From Marinobacter algicola DG893 (GTDB lineage Bacteria; Pseudomonadota; Gammaproteobacteria; Pseudomonadales; Oleiphilaceae), in the NCBI RefSeq assembly GCF_000170835.1, contig NZ_ABCP01000036.1:1-34181 (forward strand): 34,181 bases of DNA, in the 5' to 3' direction. Within the stretch, counting starts at the first letter, position 1, and each line of letters starts with the position of its first letter. The notes under the pieces were generated by a model, which saw only the letters and a list, made by a program, of their open reading frames with translations, did not search any database and was not told the DNA's origin. A program made the position numbers and the translations under genes. Shown here in pieces: positions 30,254 through 34,181 of the stretch.

Positions 30254-32194
30254 TTACACCCGGAACTGGGATGCCTTGCCCTGCAGGGTTTCCAGCAGTT
30301 CCCCGATATGCCCGCTGGCCTGATCTGAGCGCTCGATGGCGCCAACGGTTTCACCGGACAGGCGGGCGATGTCAGTCACATTGACGCTGACTTCACCTGC
30401 ATTCCTGCCCTGTTCTTCCGCAATCGCCGAAATCTCAAGCGCCCGCTTCTGCAGACTACCCAGCAATTGGTTGATCTGGTCGAAGTGCTCATCGGCGCGG
30501 CGGAATTCGGCGGAGGATTCCGCCACCTGACCCGAGACTTGATCAATCACGGTCACGGCCTGGCGGCTGCCCTGCTGAAGTCGGTCAATAATGCCCTGGA
30601 TTTCCGTGGTGGATTCCTGGGTACGACTGGCCAGGGCACGCACTTCGTCGGCAACGACCGCAAAGCCTCGCCCGGATTCGCCCGCCCTCGCCGCTTCAAT
30701 GGCAGCGTTAAGCGCCAACAGGTTGGTCTGCTCGGCAATGGCTCCGATCACTGACAGCACGGAATCAATTTCCGTACTCTGGCTGTTGAGTTCATTGACC
30801 GCCGCGACAGCCTGCTCCACGTTAGCGACAACCTGATCCAGACGCCCCCTCACATCGCGGGATATCGATGCCGTTGCCTCACTCTCCGCGTTCACATTCT
30901 GGACGGAACCGGCTATTTCCTGAACGCTGTCAGCCACCTCGGTAATACTGCCGGACATTGCCGACATGGTGTCCGACACATCGGCCACTTCCTGCTGCTG
31001 GCGATTGACAGCCGAGACCGCATCACGACTGATCCGACCCTGTTCTCTGGCTCGCTCAGCGGCCGATTCGGCAGAAGACTTCACATCTGACACCAACTCC
31101 TGGATGCGGGCGATGAACTGATTCATGCCCCGAGCCATTTCCGTCAGTTCGTCCCGGCCCTTGAGAGACACCCGGCGGGTCAGATCCGCCTCGCCATCGG
31201 CAATCCCCCAGATCGCGGAGCTCAACCGCAGCACCCGTGGTAACAGGCCGCCGCCAAGGACGGCCGCAACCAGTATGATCAGGACTACAACGGAGCCAAT
31301 GACCAGGAATGACAGATTGGAGGACAGACTGTCAGCCTCACGGCCCAGTGCTTCAACGGTGCTATCAATACGCGCCTGTGTGTCTTCACCCATGATGGCA
31401 AGCTGTTGCTGCAGGCGCTGGTTAACCTCGCCAGTCTCAGCCTCCAGCGTCTGGCGCAGGGCCTCGATACTACCGGCGATGGTCTCACTGAATTCCTCTT
31501 CCAGGGCCGCCAGGTCACGGTTGATCCCTTCCAGTGAGAGCCCCATTTTCAGTTGACCAATCGCCGTGCCCTGGGGTTTGATGTCGGCGGTGATAATGAC
31601 CACGTTAGGGTCTCGGCTTGCCGCATCCAGGACTTTATTTGCCGCTCCACGGCCTTCCCCCTGCTCCATTAAGGTGCGCACGCGATCATCGGTGCGATCA
31701 ACATAACGGGTCAGCCTTTCCCCGTACTGATCGTAATAGACCGCAAAAAGAACCGACTCCCGGGCATCCGCCAGCTCAATGAGATCCGTCAACCGCGGCA
31801 CGTCTCGATCCCAGATCAGCGGCGCGGCAACCGCGGCCAGCACCTCCGCCAGCCCCTGAGCTTCCGACATGACCGCTGATCGAACGTTGTTCGCCACCCG
31901 CTCCTGCTGAGCCGTCTGCTGGCGCGTCAATTCACCCGCCAACTCCTCCGTGGTCCTCTGTTGCATGAGCTGCAGGCGATTTCGGACGTCTTCACGGGTG
32001 TCACCAAACGACTCACTGACGTCGCGGCTACTGGCCTCAAGAGCGGAACCGGCGGTACCCACCAGGCTATCCACCTGATTGGAGATCAGCCACTGGCTCA
32101 TGACCACCTGCACGATGCCGGCAACGATCAGAATCAGGAAAACAGGTCTCAGCAAGCGGCTGGTTACCAGCGCCTTCAGAAAACGAGAGGTCAT
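30254..32194 (-). CDS. Methyl-accepting chemotaxis protein
   Basis: This 646-residue chemoreceptor has a first transmembrane helix at about 16-34, a large periplasmic region at 35-294, a second helix at 295-317, a HAMP domain at about 318-372 ([26 protein letters not shown]) and a signalling domain at about 375-640. The highly conserved hairpin tip ([34 protein letters not shown]) is complete, so it should couple to CheA/CheW. The sensor part combines helical stretches with a small alpha/beta segment ([42 protein letters not shown]) that resembles a single-Cache fold. The ligand is unknown. The C-terminus ends ASQFRV and lacks a CheR-binding pentapeptide. The ATG at 32194 follows CGGAG. It is divergent from the DUF6435 gene; two inverted repeats lie in its leader. 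Confidence 0.94.
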   Translation of the reverse strand: MTSRFLKALVTSRLLRPVFLILIVAGIVQVVMSQWLISNQVDSLVGTAGSALEASSRDVSESFGDTREDVRNRLQLMQQRTTEELAGELTRQQTAQQERVANNVRSAVMSEAQGLAEVLAAVAAPLIWDRDVPRLTDLIELADARESVLFAVYYDQYGERLTRYVDRTDDRVRTLMEQGEGRGAANKVLDAASRDPNVVIITADIKPQGTAIGQLKMGLSLEGINRDLAALEEEFSETIAGSIEALRQTLEAETGEVNQRLQQQLAIMGEDTQARIDSTVEALGREADSLSSNLSFLVIGSVVVLIILVAAVLGGGLLPRVLRLSSAIWGIADGEADLTRRVSLKGRDELTEMARGMNQFIARIQELVSDVKSSAESAAERAREQGRISRDAVSAVNRQQQEVADVSDTMSAMSGSITEVADSVQEIAGSVQNVNAESEATASISRDVRGRLDQVVANVEQAVAAVNELNSQSTEIDSVLSVIGAIAEQTNLLALNAAIEAARAGESGRGFAVVADEVRALASRTQESTTEIQGIIDRLQQGSRQAVTVIDQVSGQVAESSAEFRRADEHFDQINQLLGSLQKRALEISAIAEEQGRNAGEVSVNVTDIARLSGETVGAIERSDQASGHIGELLETLQGKASQFRV

Positions 32195-32211
32195 ACGGGC
32201 TCCGTCAACAC

Positions 32212-32224
32212 GTGTGATTCACAC
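32212..32224. promoter_or_regulatory. 13-bp palindrome just upstream of the chemoreceptor gene
   Basis: A perfect inverted repeat, GTGTGA-T-TCACAC, lies 18 bp upstream of the chemoreceptor start codon. Its half-sites look like CRP half-sites, but the 1-nt spacer does not fit CRP, which needs six. It may be an operator or a leader hairpin. Confidence 0.4.
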
Positions 32225-32232
32225 ATCCCGGC

Positions 32233-32250
32233 GGCAGGATTTGGCCTGCC
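32233..32250 (-). other. Leader hairpin of the chemoreceptor gene
   Basis: GGCAGG pairs perfectly with CCTGCC around a 6-nt loop. It lies between a possible -10 (TATAGT on the minus strand, 32269-32274) and the start codon. No flagellar sigma28-type promoter was found in the 260-bp intergenic region. Confidence 0.3.
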
Positions 32251-32454
32251 CCGACAAGCTTATGATTGACTATAGAGCAAAAGCCGGACCACGGAGTGGC
32301 GTGTTCGTGTACAGATTTTGTAACGACCCGGTGAAATTCTTTGAAATTGGGAATCCGGCAGACGAATCCCATTTGCAACACGGGGACTCGTTTGTGAACT
32401 TTCGTGCCCAATTGGCGTAAGCTCCCAGACACATGAATGAAAACGGGTGAAAAA

Positions 32455-32625
32455 ATGCTGGGATTCCTGAAGGGTGATCCAAAGAAGAAACTGCAGAAGG
32501 AATACGAAGCCAAGCTTCAGAAGGCGCTGCATGCCCAACGCAATGGTGACTTACGTACCCATGGCACGTTGATGGAGGAAGCGGAGAAGATTTATGCGGA
32601 GTTGCAGAAGCTGGACAAGGAGTAG
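32455..32625 (+). CDS. DUF6435 family miniprotein
   Basis: This 56-residue, highly charged, predominantly alpha-helical protein begins MLGFLKGDPKKKLQKEYEAK and continues with LHAQRNGDLRTHGTLMEEAEKIYAELQ. The opening and the AQRNGD segment are characteristic of the DUF6435 family of short gammaproteobacterial proteins. The frame is open from an ATG at 32437, but the ATG at 32455 has GGGTGA 5 nt upstream and matches the family's start. It probably forms a helical hairpin. Function is unknown. It is divergent from the chemoreceptor gene and convergent with cbpM across 42 bp in which no terminator could be seen. Confidence 0.85.
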   Translation: MLGFLKGDPKKKLQKEYEAKLQKALHAQRNGDLRTHGTLMEEAEKIYAELQKLDKE

Positions 32626-32667
32626 CGTTTTAAGCTTGGCGGATGGGGCGGCTGGCACACCTTGTGA

Positions 32668-33012
32668 CTATGCTTCGCCTAAAAATTGCCTCAGTTGACG
32701 ATTAAGACGATCGACTTCACGTCGCATCTCCTGGACCTCGTCGAGAAGCTCAAGAGACATGGCCAACCCCGGTAGATTCATCTTCAGATCACGCTGCAAA
32801 CGCTGGGCCTTTCGCAAGCGGGCGAGGGCCTCCAGATCAAATTGCCACTGGCGCGCTTCCGGGGATTCCTCTACCGGGGCGATCACACCGTAGCTCACCA
32901 GTTTAATAACAAACTCGGCATGGCACTCCCCGCGTTCGCAGATTTCCCGCAAGGTGAATGTAGCGGTTGGTTCCACCAGTTCGACGCTTAGGATATGGTC
33001 TTTGTCAGTCAT
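32668..33012 (-). CDS. cbpM: Chaperone modulator CbpM
   Basis: CbpM binds the J-domain of CbpA and inhibits both its co-chaperone and DNA-binding activities. The 114-residue protein has the MerR-like N-terminal helical segment (FTLREICERGECHAEFVIKLVSYGVIAP, then RQWQFDLEALARLRKAQRLQRDL). A C-terminal coiled coil (LELLDEVQEMRREVDRLNRQLRQFL) follows. This layout and length are those of CbpM. It lies 14 bp downstream of cbpA on the same strand, the standard arrangement of the pair. The ATG at 33012 follows a GGGGGATGAAGG stretch. Confidence 0.93.
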   Translation of the reverse strand: MTDKDHILSVELVEPTATFTLREICERGECHAEFVIKLVSYGVIAPVEESPEARQWQFDLEALARLRKAQRLQRDLKMNLPGLAMSLELLDEVQEMRREVDRLNRQLRQFLGEA

Positions 33013-33026
33013 CCTTCATCCCCCGC

Positions 33027-33998
33027 TTACACATGCAGCTTGCTGCGTGGATTGAACCCTTTTTCGGCCTCGGCCAACTGCTTGTATAGTTCCTCGGCTT
33101 TTTCGCTGTGCTGCTCAGGCATCACGATCTGCAATACCACTAGCTGGTCGCCAGGATGCTTACCTGGCAGGCCCTTGCCTTTAAGCCGCAGCTTGCGACC
33201 GCTGGAAGAGCCCTTAGGCACCTTCACGTTCACCTTCGAGCCCACAGTCGGAACCGTGACCGAAGCGCCAAGAGCCGCCTCCCAGGGTGTGATGGGAACC
33301 GTCACCATTATATCCCGCCCTTCGACCGTAAAGTGAGGGTGCGGTGCGTATTCCACCTCGATAAACAGATCACCGTTCTCCGCACCGCCCATGCCGGGAG
33401 CGCCCTGGCCTTTCAGGCGGATGTGCTGCCCTTCTTTCATGCCAGCGGGGATCTTCACATTGAGGGTTTTCTGGCGCGGCACTACGCGGCCATTGGCATC
33501 GGTATCCTGAACGTTGAACGACACCTGCTTTTCGCAGCCATGGAAGGCTTCCTCCAGGAACAGCGCGATCCGGGCATGAACGTCTTCACCCCGCATGCGC
33601 ATGGTGTGGCGCTGGCCACCAAAGCCTGCACCAAAACCAGCACTCGTGCGACGGCCACCCCCGAAGATTTCCTCAAAGAAGTCGCTGAACTGGGCCGCAT
33701 CGGCTTCGGTGTAGCCACCACCCCCAAAGCCGGACGCACTCCGCCATCCGGGAGGCGGCTGGAACGATCCATCTTTCCGGGCGCCGTACTTCTTCAGCTC
33801 GTCGTATTCGGCCCGCTTCTCAGGATCTTTCAGTACTTCGTAGGCCTCGCCGATGTCCTTGAACTTGTCAGAGGCATTCTCCTCCTTACTGACGTCCGGA
33901 TGGTATTTCCGGGCCAGTTTGCGGTAGGCCTTCTTGATTTCCTCGGGGGAGGCGGACTCGCTCACACCGAGCACGGCGTAATAGTCTTTGAAGTCCAT
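33027..33998 (-). CDS. cbpA: DnaJ-like co-chaperone CbpA
   Basis: This 323-residue type II J-protein stimulates DnaK ATPase and can bind DNA as a nucleoid protein. It has an N-terminal J-domain (about 2-70, with YHPD at 32-35), a Gly/Phe-rich linker (about 85-125, FGGGGY to FGAGFGG) and two beta-sandwich substrate-binding domains ([42 protein letters not shown]). It has no zinc finger, which separates it from DnaJ. The frame is open to a GTG at 34010, but the ATG at 33998 starts the canonical [12 protein letters not shown] and has GAGGG at correct spacing. It is followed directly by its inhibitor gene cbpM. A sigma70-like promoter is seen upstream; no heat-shock sigma32 consensus was found. 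Confidence 0.95.
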   Translation of the reverse strand: MDFKDYYAVLGVSESASPEEIKKAYRKLARKYHPDVSKEENASDKFKDIGEAYEVLKDPEKRAEYDELKKYGARKDGSFQPPPGWRSASGFGGGGYTEADAAQFSDFFEEIFGGGRRTSAGFGAGFGGQRHTMRMRGEDVHARIALFLEEAFHGCEKQVSFNVQDTDANGRVVPRQKTLNVKIPAGMKEGQHIRLKGQGAPGMGGAENGDLFIEVEYAPHPHFTVEGRDIMVTVPITPWEAALGASVTVPTVGSKVNVKVPKGSSSGRKLRLKGKGLPGKHPGDQLVVLQIVMPEQHSEKAEELYKQLAEAEKGFNPRSKLHV

Positions 33999-34053
33999 GC
34001 TTTCCCTCACACCTGCTTAGATGGCTGGGCATTTTTCGCCCGATTATTAACTC

Positions 34054-34082
34054 TATATTTGATGAGTGAGGGGAAATTACAA
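34054..34082 (-). promoter_or_regulatory. Candidate cbpA promoter
   Basis: On the minus strand TTGTAA (34077-34082) is followed after 17 nt by AATATA (34054-34059), about 56 nt upstream of the cbpA start. The rest of the window to 34181 shows no gene that I can support; it contains a run of seven G at 34132-34138. Confidence 0.45.
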
Positions 34083-34181
34083 GGTGGGGGCGTATCAGAA
34101 TTGATGCGTATCAGTTGTTGGCTATGGGTCTGGGGGGGTTAATCCGGATATCTAGCCTGTGGGTGTTGCGGGTAGCGCAAA

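Noticed and set aside
32212..32224. GTGTGA-T-TCACAC as a CRP site
   Set aside because: CRP sites need a spacer of about six bases between TGTGA and TCACA; here it is one.
34132..34138. Run of seven G as a phase-variation tract
   Set aside because: It is outside any supported gene and about 50 bp upstream of the cbpA -35. A single short homopolymer without a gene context is not evidence of phase variation.
34011..34181. A heat-shock sigma32 promoter for cbpA
   Set aside because: No CTTGAAA plus CCCCAT pair at suitable spacing could be found; a sigma70-like pair fits better.

Overview
The window looks like a chromosomal segment of a marine, hydrocarbon-degrading gammaproteobacterium, most likely Marinobacter or a close relative. 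This is an inference from gene content and protein style: an AlkB alkane hydroxylase, a TAXI-type TRAP transporter, a DUF6160-type surface protein, a giant calcium-dependent RTX adhesin, and cbpA/cbpM. I see no insertion sequences, phage genes, CRISPR arrays, tRNAs or rRNAs.

Layout. (1) 74-4883, minus strand: a three-gene TAXI-TRAP uptake operon (binding protein, DUF1850 protein, fused permease), followed by alkB. alkB has its own promoter, with a GntR/FadR-type palindrome across the -10 region. (2) 5038-19176, minus strand: a type I secretion and adhesin operon. Its order is a small BamE-like periplasmic protein, a 2991-residue RTX/Ig-like adhesin, a TolC-like outer-membrane protein, an ABC exporter with a C39-like domain, and an HlyD-type adaptor. 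The last four genes overlap by a few bases. (3) 19522-20187, plus strand: a GntR/FadR-type regulator, divergent from the adhesin operon across a 345-bp palindrome-rich intergenic region. (4) 20350-24721, plus strand: a DUF6160-like exported protein, then a translationally coupled pair made of a UPF0104/LPG-synthase-type membrane protein and a membrane protein that fuses a periplasmic phosphoesterase-like domain to a cytoplasmic GT4 glycosyltransferase. (5) 24814-34010: housekeeping and envelope genes, namely a DUF523-DUF1722 protein, a DUF481 outer-membrane protein with trhO, a small beta-barrel protein, a membrane-anchored DsbA-like oxidoreductase, a nitronate monooxygenase, a chemoreceptor, a DUF6435 miniprotein, and the cbpM/cbpA co-chaperone pair.

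How the parts work together. The adhesin operon carries both the substrate and its complete dedicated exporter, so it is a self-contained surface-attachment system. Inside the adhesin, a 573-residue block of about six Ig-like domains is tandemly repeated. Two full copies share about 1410 bp with no difference that I can find by eye, and a partial third copy follows. The C-terminus carries two successive modules, each a paralogous domain of about 145 residues followed by RTX repeats, instead of the usual single one. The other notable locus is the phosphoesterase-glycosyltransferase fusion: its phosphoesterase-like half appears to have lost most of its metal ligands, and it is coupled to a flippase-like partner. 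All functional statements rest on reading the translated sequence; no database search was run.
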